Below the pieces are notes generated by a model that did no database searches, was not told the DNA's origin, and saw only the letters and a list, made by a program, of their open reading frames with translations. This document shows, piece by piece, positions 10,408-22,056 of a stretch of DNA of 64,000 bases. The position numbers and the translations under genes were made by a program. Every line of letters starts with the position of its first letter. Positions within the stretch are counted from its first letter, which is position 1. The stretch is from Apodemus sylvaticus. Lineage: Eukaryota > Chordata > Mammalia > Rodentia > Muridae. Location of the stretch: assembly GCF_947179515.1 (NCBI RefSeq), contig NC_067488.1, forward strand, positions 31,128,039 to 31,192,038. The letters run 5' to 3'.

Positions 10408-13283
10408 GAAAATCTCCTATCCCATCCACATTCCCCCTCCTCATCCCTCTCTCAATTTCCTGATTTGCATTTCCCTATTCTGGGGAATGAAGCCATCACA
10501 GGACCAATGGCCTCTCCTCTCACTGATGATCTGAAATGATCATCTTCTGCTACATATATATGTAGCTGGAGCTATGGGTCCCTCTATATGTACTCTTTGG
10601 TTGGAAGAATAGTCCCTGGGAGCTCTGGGGATACTGGTTGGTACATATAATTGTCCCTCTTGAAGGGCTGAAAACCGCTTTAACTCCTGTGTCCTTTCTC
10701 TAGCTGCTCCACTGGGAACCCTATGTTCATTCTATGGGTTGGATGTGAGCCATGGGTATTTTGATCTACTTCCAAATAGGAAGCAAAGTATCCATACTTT
10801 TGTCTCTCTTCTTGAGCTTCATGTGGTCAGTGAGTTTTACCTTGGATATTCCAAGCTTTTGGGCTAATATCCACTTATCAGCAAGTGCATACCATGTGTG
10901 TTCTTTTGTGATTGGATTACCTCACTCAGGAAGATATTTTCTAGCTCCATCCATTTGCCTAAGAATTTCATAAATTCATTATTTTTAATAGCTAAGTAGT
11001 ACTCCATTGTGTAAATGTACCACATTTTCTGTATCCATTCCTCTCTTGAGGGACATCTGGGTTCTTTGCAGCTTCTGGCTATTATAAAAAAGGCTGCTAT
11101 GAACATAGTGGAGCATGTGTCCTTATTACATGTTGGAGCTTCTTCTGGGTATATATGCCCAGGAACGGTATAGCTGTGTCCTCAGGGAGTGTTATGTCCA
11201 ATTTTCTGAGGAACGGCCAAACTGATTTCCAGAGTGGTTTTACCAGTTTGTAATTCCACCAGCAATGGGTGAGTGTTCCTTTTTGTCCACATCCTCCCCA
11301 GCATTGGCTGTCCCCTGAGTTTTTGATTTTGGCTGTTCTGACTGGTGAGAGGTGGAATCTCATGGTTATTTTGATTTGCATTTCCTTGATGATTAAGGAT
11401 GTTGAACATTTCTTTAGGTTTTTCTCAGCCATCAGGTATTCCTCAGTTGAGAATGCTTTGTTTAGCACTGTACCCATTTTTAAATAGGGTTATTTAGTTC
11501 TCTAGAGTCTTACTTCTTGAGTTCTTTATATATATTAGGTATTAGTCATCAATAGAATGTAGGATTGGTAAAGATCTTTTCCCAATCTGTTGGTTTCCAT
11601 TTTGTCCTATTGACAGTATCCTTTGCCTTACAGCAGCTTTGCAATTTTATGAGATCCCATTTGTCAATTCTTGATCTTAGAGCATAAGCTATTGATGTTC
11701 TATTCAGGAAATTTTCCCCTGTGCCCATGTGCTCCAGGTCCTTCCCCACTATCTCTTTTATTAAATTCACTGTGTCTGGTTTTATGTGGCAGTCCTTAAT
11801 CCACTTGGACTTGAACTCTGTACAGGGAGATAAGAATGGGTCAATTTGCATCCTTCTACATGTTGACTGCCAGTTGGCCCAGCACCAATTGTTGAAAATG
11901 CTGTCTTTTTTCCACAGGATGGTTTTAGCTCCTTTGTCAAAGATCAAGTGAACATAGGTATGAGGGTTGATTTCTGGGTCTTCAATTCTATTCCATTGAT
12001 CTATCTGCCTGTCACTGTATCAATACCATGCTTTTTTTTTTTTTTAATCACTATTGCTCTGTAGTATAGTTTTAGGTCAGGGCTGGTGATTCCCCCAGAA
12101 GTTCTTTTATTGTTGAGAATAGTTTTAGCTATCCTAGGTTTTTGGTTATTCTAGATAAATTTGGAAATTGCTCTTCCTAACTCTATGAAGAATTGAGTTG
12201 GAATTTTGATGGGGATTGCAATGAATCTGAAGATTGCTTTAGGCAAGATGGACATTTTTACTATATTAACCTTGCCAATCCATGAGCATGGGAGAACTTT
12301 CCATCTTCTGACATCTTCAATTTCCTTCTTCAGAGACTTGAAGTTCTTGTCATACAGATCCTTCACTTGCTTGGTTAGAATAACACCAAGGTATTTTATA
12401 TTATTTGTGACTACTGTGAAGGGAGCTGTTTCCCTACTTTATTTCTTGGCCTCTTTATCCTTTGAGTATAGGAAGGCTACTGATTTGTTTGAGTTAATTT
12501 TATATCCAACCACTTGGCTGAAGTTGTTTATCAGATTTAGGAGTTCTCTGGTGGAATTTTTGGGGTCACTTAAGAATACCACCATATCATCTGCAAATAG
12601 TAAAAGTTTGGCTTCTTCCTTTCCAATTTGAATCCCTTTGACCTCCTTTTGTTATCTAATTGCTCTGGCTAAGACTTTGAGAACTATATTGAACAGGTAG
12701 GGAAAGAGTGAGTGGTAAGCCTTGTCTAGTCCCTGATTTCTGTGGGATTGCTTCAAGTTTCTCTCCATTTAGTTTAATGTTGGCTACTGGTTTGCTCTAT
12801 ATTGATTTTACTATGCTTAGGTATGGGCCTTGAAATCTTGATCTTTCCAAGACTTTTAACATGAAAGGATGCTGAATTTTGTCAAATGCTTTTTCAGCAT
12901 CTACTGAAATGATCATGTGTTTTTTCTTTGAGTTTTTTTTAATATAGTGTATTATGTTGATGGATTTCCATATATTGAATCATCCCTGCATCCCTGGGAT
13001 GAAGCCTACTTATTCGTGGTGAATGATCCTTTGATGTATTCTTGGATTTATTTGGCAAGAATTTTATTGAGTATTTTTGCACCAACATTCGTAAGGGAAA
13101 TTGGTTTAAAGTTCTCTTTCTTTGTTGGGTCTTTGCATGGTTTAGGTACTAGAGTAATTGTGGCTTCATAAAATGAACTAGGCAATGTTCCCTAAGTTTC
13201 TATTTTGTGGAATAGTTTGACATGTATTGGTATTAGGTTTTCTATGAAGGTCCAATAGAACTCTGCATTGAACCCATCTCGTC
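10361..13283 (-). mobile_element. Old LINE-1 B, 3' part (3' UTR and ORF2 down to the RT region)
   Basis: On the minus strand this holds the 3' half of an old L1: a roughly 490-bp 3' UTR, the ORF2 end (near 10860), the cysteine-rich motif, and sequence back to the reverse-transcriptase region near 13270. Many stops and frameshifts leave only short frames (for example 11477-11097 and 11947-11549). At about 13283 it is interrupted by another L1; its continuation resumes at about 15868 in the RT region, about 30 bp further along by comparison with the full-length copy at 38-42 kb. Together the parts make one near-full-length dead element ending near 18590. Confidence 0.8.
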
Positions 13284-13867
13284 CTGTCCTTTTCTTTTTT
13301 TTTTTTCCTAATCTTTTTTTTTTTATTGAGTATCTTCTTCATTTACATTGCCAATGGTAAAATCTTTCCCAATTTTCCCCCTCCCAAAAGCCCCCCTCCC
13401 CAATGACTCCCTACCCCTCCTCCCACCTCCTGCCTCCATGTATAAGCCCTTCTACCTGACACACTCCCACCTCCCTCCAACTCCCCCCATCTGTTTCTCT
13501 TTGTTGGGGCCTCTATTGAGCCTTTACCTGACCAAAGACCACTCCTCCCACTGATGCCCAACAAGGCATTCCTCTGCCACATTTTTGGCTGGAACTATGT
13601 GTACTGCTTGGTTGATGGTTCAGTCCCTGGGAGTCTTGGGGTGTCTGGGTGTCCAAAGTTATTGTTCTTCCCATGGGGCTATATACCCCTTCAGCTCCTC
13701 TGGACCACCCACCAGATCCTCCATTGGGGACCCCAAGCTCAGTCCAATAATTGGTTGCTAGTTTCTGCCTCTGTATTTCTAAGGCTCTGGCAGGGCCCCT
13801 TTGGAGACAGCCATGGCATTCTCCTTTTGGTACATGCTTCTTGTCATAGTATTGGGGTTTGGTGACT
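13284..13867 (-). mobile_element. Nested LINE-1 A, 3' UTR segment
   Basis: T-rich tail at about 13284-13324, then a 3' UTR of the same type as the twin-primed copy at 7698-8409 (shared phrases such as acattgccaatggtaaaa and ggcattcctctgccacattt). It stops at about 13867 inside the 3' UTR and is joined directly to ORF2 endonuclease-coding sequence. It could be the 3' end of an internally deleted L1 or a separate truncated copy. Confidence 0.8.
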
Positions 13868-15260
13868 GAGAAGGCGCTGAGAAGAAGGTATATTTCTTTT
13901 TGCTTTAGGGTGGAATGTTCTATCAATATCTGTTAGATACAGTTGGTCCATAACTTCAGTTAGTTTCACTGTATCTCTGTTTAGTTTCTGGTTCCAAGAC
14001 TTGTCCATTTTTGACAGTGGGGTATTGAAGTCTCCCACTATTATTGTGTGTGGTGCAATGTATGCTTTGAGCTTTAGTAAAATTTCTTTTATGAATGTGG
14101 GTGCCCTTGCATTCAGAGCATAGATGTTCAGAATTGAGAGTTCATCTTGGTAGACTTTTCTTTTGACCAGTATGAAGTGTCCCTCCTTTTCTTTCTTTTT
14201 TTTTTTTTTTTACAACTTTTGGCTGAAAGTCAATTTTATCCAATATAAGAATGGCCACTCCAGCTTGTTTCTTGGGACCATTTGCTTGGAAACTTGTTTT
14301 CCATCCTTTGACTCTTAAATAGTGCCTGTCTTTGTCACTGAGGTGGGTTTCTTGTATGCAGCAAAACGTTGGGTCCTGTTTACTTATCCAGTCCATTAGT
14401 CTATGTCTTTTTATAGGGGAATTGAGACCATTGATATTAAGAGATATTAAGGAAAAGTGATTGTTGCTTACTGTTATCTTCTTAGTTAAAGATGACATTC
14501 TGGTTGTGTAGCTATCTTCTATTGGGTTTGATGAAAGGTTACCTTATTGATTTTTCTACAGTGTGGTTCACTGTCTTGTGTTGGTATTTTCCACCCATTA
14601 TCCTTTGCAGGGCTGGATTTGTGGAAAGATACTGTGTAAATTTGCTTTGAATGTCTTGTTTTCACCATCTATGGTAATTGAAAGTTTTGCTGGGTATTGT
14701 AGTCTGGGCTGACATTTATGTTCTGTTAGGGTCTGTATGATATCTGCCCAGGCTCTTCTGGCTTTTATAGTCTCTGGTGAGAATTCTGGTGTAATTCTGA
14801 TAGGTCTGCCTTTATATGTTACTTGACCCTTTTCTCTCAATGCTTTTAATATTCTTTGTTTGTTTAGTTCATTTGGTGTTTTGATTATTATGTGATGGGA
14901 GGAGTTTCTGCTCTGGTCCAATCTGTTTGGAGTTTTTAAAGAGATTTTTATATTTTCTCTTTAAGGGCTTCTACCTTTTGATCCATATTCTCTTGTCTTT
15001 CTTTAAGTGATTTTTGTGCTTCTACCCGTTGACCCATGTTCTCTTGTATTTATTTAAGGGAGTTATTTATGTCCTTCTTGAAGTCCTCCATCAGCTTTAT
15101 GAGATGTGATTTCAAATCTGGTTCTTGCTTTTCTGATGTGATGGAGTATGCAAGATTTGATGTTGTGGAAGAGCTGGGTTCTAATGGGGCCATGTTGCCT
15201 TGGTTTCTGGTGGTAATGATCTTGCGTTTGCCTTTGGCTATCTTGTTATCTCTGGTGTCA
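13868..15260 (-). pseudogene. Nested LINE-1 A, ORF2 N-terminus and ORF1 remnants
   Basis: The minus strand shows the ORF2 endonuclease N-terminus (14498-14142, with SLNINGLNSPIKRHRLMDW and CCIQETHLSDKD, so N14- and E43-equivalents are visible) and part of the later endonuclease (14038-13844, MGDFNTPLS). Next comes ORF1 C-terminal sequence (14921-14598, with SSHHIIIKTPNELNKQRIL and GRPIRITPEFSPET) and ORF1 N-terminal sequence (about 15230-15050, with KGKRKI and DLKSHLIKLMEDFKKDINNSLK). The coiled-coil middle is shortened and the initiator ATG position of ORF1 appears lost. ORF2 from after the endonuclease to the 3' UTR is missing. Dead. Confidence 0.8.
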
Positions 15261-15867
15261 GCTGGTCTTGCTGACACTATCATCTCTATCCTGCAGACCT
15301 GTGTTTCTGTACTCCTGGGATTTTCTTTCTGTCCAATGCCCTGTAAACAGCTGATTCTCCACAAAGTATCAGGTGATGGGGGCTTCCCTGTGACATACTT
15401 GGCAAGGGTTGAATGCCCTGCTCCTACCAATTCTTGAATGCCCTGCTCCTGCCAATTCTTGAATGCCCTGCTCCCATAGGTTCTCTAATACCCTGCTCCT
15501 GTTGGTTCTCTAGAGAGTACCAGGAAGTGGTATCTTCTCCGTGCCCAATGTGGTGCAGGTCTCCCACATCCAACAGCAAGGGGTGGTGATGGGGGAGAAG
15601 GGAGTGGTAGAAGGGGTGGAAGGGGATAGGCAAACTAATACCCTGCTCCTGTCGGCTCACTAGAGAGTATGGTGCTAGATGTGGTGCAGGTCTCCCACAC
15701 CCCGATGGCAAGGGGTGGTGACAGGGGAGGAGGGAGGGGTAGAAGGGGCTGAAGGGGTCAGCAACTGGAGGTTGCTGGGTAGTGAGTCCTGAGCAGAGAG
15801 GCTCCATGACTGTGTTGGGCGGTGATGTTTACCTACTACCCTGCTCCTGTCGGTTCTCCAGAGAGTA
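15261..15867 (-). repeat. Nested LINE-1 A 5' UTR with tandem monomer-like units
   Basis: Upstream (minus sense) of ORF1 lie repeated blocks. Three short copies of a TTGAATGCCCTGCTCCT unit (about 26-28 bp period) occupy 15409-15475. Longer units begin with TAATACCCTGCTCCTG at 15486 and 15636 and with TACTACCCTGCTCCTG at 15834, giving periods of about 150 and 198 bp. The longer units share a GTGGTGCAGGTCTCCCACA segment and an AAGGGGTGGTGA segment. Murine L1 promoters are known to consist of tandem monomers of about this size, so this is most likely a decayed monomer array. The array ends where old L1 B resumes. Confidence 0.65.
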
Positions 15868-18590
15868 TCAACTCCTTCTATTTCTTTAGGGGTTATGGGA
15901 TAGTTTAAATCATTTATCTCATCCTGATTTAACTTTGGTACCTGGTATCTGTCTAGAAAATTGTCCATTTCATGTATATTTTCCACTTTGTTGAGGATAG
16001 GCTTTTGTAGTAGGATCTGATGACTTTTTGTATTTCCTCAGTATCTGTTATGTCTCCCTTTTCATTTCTGATTTTGCTTATTTGGATACAGTCTCTGTGC
16101 CCTCTGGTTAGTTTGGCTAAGTGTTTATATATTTTGTTGTTTCTTTTAAAAGAATCATCTCCTGGTTTGGTTGATTCTTTGTAAAGTTCTTTTTGTTTCT
16201 ACTTGGTTGATTTCAGTTCTGAGTTTGATTATTTCCTGCCATCAATTCCTCTTGAATGTATTTGATTCTAGAGCCTTCAGCTGTGCTGCCAAACTGTTAG
16301 TGTATGCTCTTTTCAGTTTCTTTTTGGAGGCACTCAGAGTTCTGAGGTTTACTCTTAGCACTACTTTCATTGTGTCCCATAAATTTGAGTATTTTGTGCC
16401 TTCATTTTCATTAAATTCTAAAAAGTCTTTAATTTTTTCTTTATTTCTTCCTTGAGCAAGTTATGATTGAGTAGAATGTCATTTAGTTTCCACGTATATG
16501 TGGGCTTTCTGTTGTTTTTGCTGTTATTGAAAACCAACTTTAGTATGTGGTGATCTGATCGGGTGCATGGTATTACTTCAATCTTCTTATATTTGCTGAT
16601 GTCTGTTTTGTGACCAAGCATTTGGTCAGTTTTGGAGATGGTACCATGAGGTGATGAGAAGAAGGTATATTCTTTTATTTTATGATAAAATATTCTATAG
16701 CTATCTGTTAAATCCATTTGGTTTATAACTTCTGTTAGTTTCACTGCTTTTCTGTTTAGTTTGTGTTTCCCTATCTGTCCATTGATGAGAGTGGGGTGTT
16801 GAAGTCTCCCACTATTATTGTGTGAGCCCACAACATGTGCTTTGAACTTTAGTAAAGTTTCTTTTATCAGTGTGGGTACTCTTGTATTTGGAGCATATAT
16901 GTTCAGCATTGAGAGTTCATCTTGGTAGATTTTTTTCCTTTGATGTGCATGTACTGTCCTTCCTTATCTTTTTTGATTATGTTAGGTTGAACGTTGATTA
17001 TATTTGATATTAGAATGACTATACCAGCTTGTTTCTTGGGCCCTGGGAAAATTGTTTTCCAACCTTTTGCTCTGAGGTAGCGCCTGTCTTTGTGCCTGAG
17101 GTGGGTTTCCTGTATGCAGCAAAATGCTGGGCCCTGATTATGTTTCCAGTCTGTTAGTATATATCTTTTTATTATAGAATTGTGTCCATTGATATTAAGA
17201 GATATTAAAAAGAAGTGATTGTCGCTTCCTTTTATTTTTGTTATTAGAGGTAGTGTTATGTTTGTGTGGCTCTCTTCTTTTTGGTTTGTTAAAAGAAGAT
17301 TAATTTCTTGATTTTTCTAGTCTGTAGTTTCCCTCCTTTTTTTGGTGTTTTCCATTCATTATCCTTTGAAGGGCTGGATTTGTATAAAGATATTGTGTAA
17401 ATTTGATTTTGTCATGGAATAACTTGGTTTCTCCATCTTTGGTAATTGAGAGATTTGCTGGGTATAGTAGCCTGGGTTGGCATTTGTTTTCCTTTAAGGT
17501 CTGTATGACATCTGTCCAGGATCTTTTGTTATTCAGAGTCTCTGGTGAAAAGTCTGGTGTAATTCTGATAGGTCTACCTTTATATGTTACTTGACCCTTT
17601 TCCCTTACTTCTTTTAATATTTTTTCTTTGTTTAGTACATTTGGTGTTTTAATTATTATGTGATGGGAGGAATTTCTATTCTGGTTAAATCTATTTGGAG
17701 TTCTGTAGGCTTCTTGGATGTTCATGGTCATCTCTTTCTTTAGGTTAGGGAAGTTTTTTCTATAATTTTGTTGAAGATATTTACTGGCCCTTTAAGTTGG
17801 AAATCTTCACTCTCTTCTATACCTATGATTCTTAGGTTTGGTCTTCTCATTTTGTCCTGGGTTTCCTGGATGTTTTGGGGTATAAACTTTTTGCATTTTT
17901 TTTGACTGTTGTGTCAATACTTTCTATGGTATATTCTGTATCTGAGATTCTCTATTCTATCTCTTGCATTTTGTTGTTGATGCTTGATATCTCTGACTCC
18001 TGATTTCTTTCCTAGGTTTTCTATGTTCAGATTTGTTTCCCTTTGTGATTTCTTTATTGTTTCTACCTTTATTTTTAGATCCTGGATGGTTTTGTTCAAT
18101 TCCTTCACCAGTTTGGTTGTGCCTTCCTGTAATTCATTAAGGGCTTCTACCTGTTTACCTGTGTCCTCCTGTATTTCTTTAAGGGGATTATTTATGTCCT
18201 TCTTGAAGTCCTCTATCAGCCTCATGAGCTGTGATTTTAAATCCAAATCTTGCTTTTCTTGTGTGTTGGGGTATCCAGGACTTGCTGCTGTGGGAGAATT
18301 GGGTTTGGATGCTGCCATGTTGCCTTGATTTCTGTTGGTAATGTTCCTAAGTTTGCTCTTTACCATCTGGTTATCTCTGGTGTTAGTTGGTCTTGCTGTC
18401 TCTGGCTGATGCTGTCTCTCCTGTGGGCCTACAAGCCTGTGTCTGCACTCCTGGGTGACACTACTTGCACAGAGTGCTGTGGCACTGCCCAGCTCCTGGG
18501 TGTAAGTGGAGCCTGGACAGATCCTGTCCTAGCTGCTCCGCCACTCCTGTGTTCCCTGCACTCCTGGCCCTATCAGCCTGCTTAGTTGCC
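15868..18590 (-). mobile_element. Old LINE-1 B, 5' part (RT region, endonuclease, ORF1, 5' UTR)
   Basis: Minus-strand continuation of the element interrupted at 13283. It starts in ORF2 upstream of the catalytic RT motifs (15986-15880, NFLDRYQVPKLNQDE), then the endonuclease region (16909-16418, with YTFFSSPHGTISKTDQMLGH and the RSDHHILK motif), then ORF1 C-terminus (17731-17300) and ORF1 N-terminus (18366-17914, with NRNQGNMAASKPNSPTAASPGYP and a KEIQEDTG coiled-coil segment). A GC-richer 5' UTR of about 220 bp ends near 18590. Multiple frameshifts and stops are present. No clear target duplication was found at the outer ends. Confidence 0.82.
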
Positions 18591-20246
18591 AGAGAGGAGA
18601 TCAAAGGCAGAGTTCTTTACTGAGTGTTTTCAAAATTATTCTGAGATTCTTTCTCCTCTTACCTCACCTTAAATCCATCTCCTAGGGACCATGTTTAACC
18701 TCTCTAGAAAATACCCTGGTGGATCTGTGGGAAAATAAATTCTCAATTCAAACAGAAAAAATGTAAACATTAATAATAACAACAGAACATGTAATCATTG
18801 TACTTGGTACTTAGAGAGCATTTATATGTGTCTGACCTTAGTTGAGCTATAGAGCTATGAGACAGAGAGGGTCGACAGTGACACTGCCTTTAACCATATG
18901 AGAGAACCCTCAAAACCAATGATTTAGGAAGCCATTCAACAATCTATCCTAATATGAACTAGAAGCAAAAGACTAGTGAGTTGAACCAAAAATGTTACAC
19001 AAAATTGAGACCATAACCAGGGCCCCTTGCCTTTGTCTTGAGCCCTGGAAATGCAGACAAATCCAGGAAGGACCTTGGGAATAATTCGTTCCAAATTCTT
19101 CACCTGACTTGATTTCACTGCCTCCCCTCTGTTATAACTGACAAACATAGGTGTGGGCTATGGAATTCTGAAACTTTGCCAAGAATTCTTTTCTGTTTCA
19201 CACCAACTTCCCAGACCCATGGCAAGATTTCTGTATTAGAAAACATGAAGTAGGGAAGCTAAGCTTAGTCAATTTTCAAAAGGCTGAGGCTATCAGGCTG
19301 ACTTGGGACATTTTGATGATGCATTGATTAATGCACAGCAATTTTTCTCTGTAGCTGAAATCTATTTTTAAGTGAATCGATAAATATTTATGTATTCTGA
19401 CTGCCCACATTTGTCCTTCTTTGTGTCCTCTTTGTTTCTGTTTCTCTCAGTATCTTCTGGGTACCCTATCACTATATTGCAGACCTATAGGATGTTATGG
19501 TGAATTAGTGTATAGAGCCAGAGACAGAGGGAGGAATGTTTAAATACCTCTACTTTCTCTTGACAGATCATAGTCATACTGCTTTACCTCAGACCAACAG
19601 CTTGCCTTATTGATAGTTTGTCCTTCCTCTCTGTGTGTTGAAATATCTTATCGACCCCATTCTCAATTCCCTGGTTTGGTAAGTTCCAAACTCCTAATAT
19701 TTTTTTCAATGTTTGTTGATCTAACTACTTAGATATGTAACAACCAGGACAGAGGGGGACAGAATGTTATTTCTATAATTCATTAGCTGTGTAATGTGGA
19801 GTTTGTGCAATTTTGCTGTAACTGAACTTCAGTGACTTCAAAGGGTTCAGGTAGTGGTCTAGGAATAGTGAATCCTGCCAGAAGAGCAAAACTTTGACTC
19901 TTTAAAAGTTTGGTATGGATAGGCAACATATAAGCTAGTAAAATATCACACACTGATGAACAGGATTCATGGGAGATGGTGTGCAGCTACCTGGTCATAT
20001 ATTCCATCTGACGTGGAACTTATCTTACATGTCAAAGATACAGAGAATTTATACAGAGAATAAATCTTACTAATTTCACTTCTAAACTTCTAGTTCCTAT
20101 ATGGTTTCAATTATATTGAATATGCTCAGTAAGACCTTGTCCATACTCTGAATATCAGTATTTTCCATACTCTTACTTATATTTCCCCTAATTTCTAACT
20201 ATATATTTTAGAGACATGCATTTCATAAGCTACTCTAAATATTTAT
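18591..20246. other. Unique non-coding DNA
   Basis: No repeat, RNA or coding feature recognised. The 70-residue minus-strand frame at 19148-18936 has no domain-like features. Confidence 0.5.
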
Positions 20247-20260
20247 GAAATGAGGCAAGC
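20247..20260. repeat. Left target-site duplication of a processed retrocopy
   Basis: GAAATGAGGCAAGC, repeated at 20808-20821 as GAAACGAGGCAAGC (13 of 14 identical). Confidence 0.8.
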
Positions 20261-20807
20261 CAGATGTGTACCACAAAGGCCGCGGAGGGTTTTGAAGCAT
20301 GGGGCTGGCGTGGTAGCGACCCACCAGTGAGAACATGGAGTGTTGGGTGGAGACATCTCAGGAGCTCTAGGCCAGAGTGCCTTCTGAGAAAAGAACACCC
20401 CGCTGGAGCCATGTGGCCCTCCGGTGCCCGGCATAGCACAGGAACGTGCCCATCTTTTTAATATTTCCGAGACAGATGTGGTAGAAGCCTATTGTATGCT
20501 GTTCTATAAGTATTCTAGGATATGGTCTGGCAATTAGATACTGGCTAGTGGAGATAAGATGTTCAGCATGTCAGCCAATGTTTGGGGTTGTTTGGGGGAG
20601 AACAGTCTAAGCTTTCTTTACACATTGTTTTTACCATCGGCATTTTTGGAGCTTTGGTACAGTGAGAAAAATGACATCATTTAAGCTGAAGCTTTCTAAT
20701 TTTAATATTTCTTCTGTAGAAATGATAAATAAGGCATTGGTTGTATCGGTCATTGGGTCTATTAAGTCAATAAAGATTAAAATACCTAGAAAAAAAAGAA
20801 AAAAAAA
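20261..20807 (+). pseudogene. Processed retrocopy of an unidentified transcript
   Basis: A 547-bp segment has all hallmarks of L1-mediated mRNA retrocopying. It starts sharply after a direct repeat, its first 200 bp are GC-rich (rare nearby), and it turns AT-rich like a 3' UTR. It carries AATAAA at 20769-20774, and about 15 bp later ends in an A-rich tail (20790-20807) followed by the second copy of the direct repeat. The implied endonuclease cut on the bottom strand is TTTC/AT, close to the L1 preference. The first ATG frame (20264-20461, 65 residues, GTCPSF at its end) has no domain I recognise; a different frame at about 20390-20545 is also open. I cannot name the parent gene; a non-coding RNA parent is also possible. 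Confidence 0.75.
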
Positions 20808-20821
20808 AGAAACGAGGCAAG
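20808..20821. repeat. Right target-site duplication of the processed retrocopy
   Basis: GAAACGAGGCAAGC, one mismatch to 20247-20260. It directly follows the A-rich tail. Confidence 0.8.
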
Positions 20822-21916
20822 CTTGTGAGCAAATAGCAAAGGGGAATGTATTAAAATATTTGAAGAGTTTTAAAACTTGAAAATAAATAGCTATGTAAGA
20901 CAAAATTGGTCAAAGACTGGCACTGGATATAAACATTTAAGTGTAATGACCTCTGGAAAGGTGCATATTTTTTCCTAGATCAATTTTCACAAGTGAAGAT
21001 CAGGGCAGAGGATAGCTACATTGTGACATGAACAGTCCAAACAGACTCATTTATAGTAATAATAACTCACCTCTTTGCATGTCTACTTTGTATGAATGCC
21101 TCATATTTATTAAGAATAGAGGCCAATAATAATTGATCAGCTCTCAAATTGGAATATGTAATCCAATGTTTCTAATCATTGCTAAAGTAATAAAAGACCA
21201 TAACATCATCTCTTATTGTGGCTTAGACAAAACCTGTCCTCCACAGTTTTCTATCCTGCATGATTGATTCCCAATGGGTGATACTATCTTATGAGGTTCT
21301 AAAAGTTTTACAGGAGAGAATTAGAATATACAAAGGGAGCAAATTCTTTGGGGCTGCATCTTTCTTTGGCTCCCGTTTGTCACTTTCTATTCTTCCTGCT
21401 TATCACAAGTTTAATTGTCTTCTGCAAGTGCTTCTGCTACTATACTGACAAGTACCCATGGAAGGAATCTTCTAAAGTCATGAGTTCAATTTTAAGACTC
21501 CTAAGATAAGTTCCACGTCAGATTTATGACACAGTAAAATTAAAATAATTGGCACATTAAAAAGAAATCAAAGATAGATCAATGTTGTGACTTATCTAAC
21601 CAATTATATGACACCATATTGGAATTAGAAGTTTAGCAAAGGACTTTAGAACTGAGTGATGGGAAGATTTTGGAAGTATTTGGAGATGTAGGGTAATGTA
21701 ATATGCACTTAAAATGCTGTGATCAAAGACAAAAAGAAGATTCTGGTTGGATTTCAGAGTACATGAATGCCAAAAGAAATGAGGAAAATGAAGACTGGGC
21801 TCATTATATTTTAATGTGAATGATGACTTTATTGGGAGTTGAACTAGAGACCACACATGCTACATTATGGTGAGGGATTTATCTATATTTCATTGTATTC
21901 TAAAACTCTCTCTCTG
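20822..21916. other. Unique AT-rich non-coding DNA
   Basis: Nothing recognised on either strand. Confidence 0.5.
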
Positions 21917-21990
21917 TGGGTATGTGTGTGTGTGTGTATGTGTGTTTGTATGTGTGTGTGTGTGTGTGCACACGTGCATGCACACACTGA
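21917..21990. repeat. TG/CA microsatellite, imperfect
   Basis: Interrupted (TG)n with TATG and TTTG variants, running into CACACGTGCATGCACACAC. Alternating purine-pyrimidine sequence of this kind can adopt Z-form DNA. Confidence 0.9.
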
Positions 21991-22009
21991 AAATTGAAAG
22001 CTGAACTTA

Positions 22010-22056
22010 AAATAAATTGAAATGTAAATAAAGAATATATTGAATTAAAAAAAAAG
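22010..22056 (+). mobile_element. Possible very short LINE-1 3'-end stub
   Basis: ATTGAAATGTAAATAAAGAA and the following A-rich run resemble the last 30-35 bases of a rodent L1 plus poly-A. Only the extreme 3' end is present. No target duplication could be established, so chance similarity in AT-rich DNA is possible. Confidence 0.45.

Noticed and set aside
13868..13868. Splice-derived deletion in L1 A
   Set aside because: The 3' side fits an AG acceptor, but the 5' side shows no GT donor in comparison with the full-length copy, so splicing is not supported.
9621..18590. Repeated L1 3' ends considered as a CRISPR-like or tandem array
   Set aside because: The spacing is irregular and each unit is an independent or nested L1 fragment; the host is a mammal.
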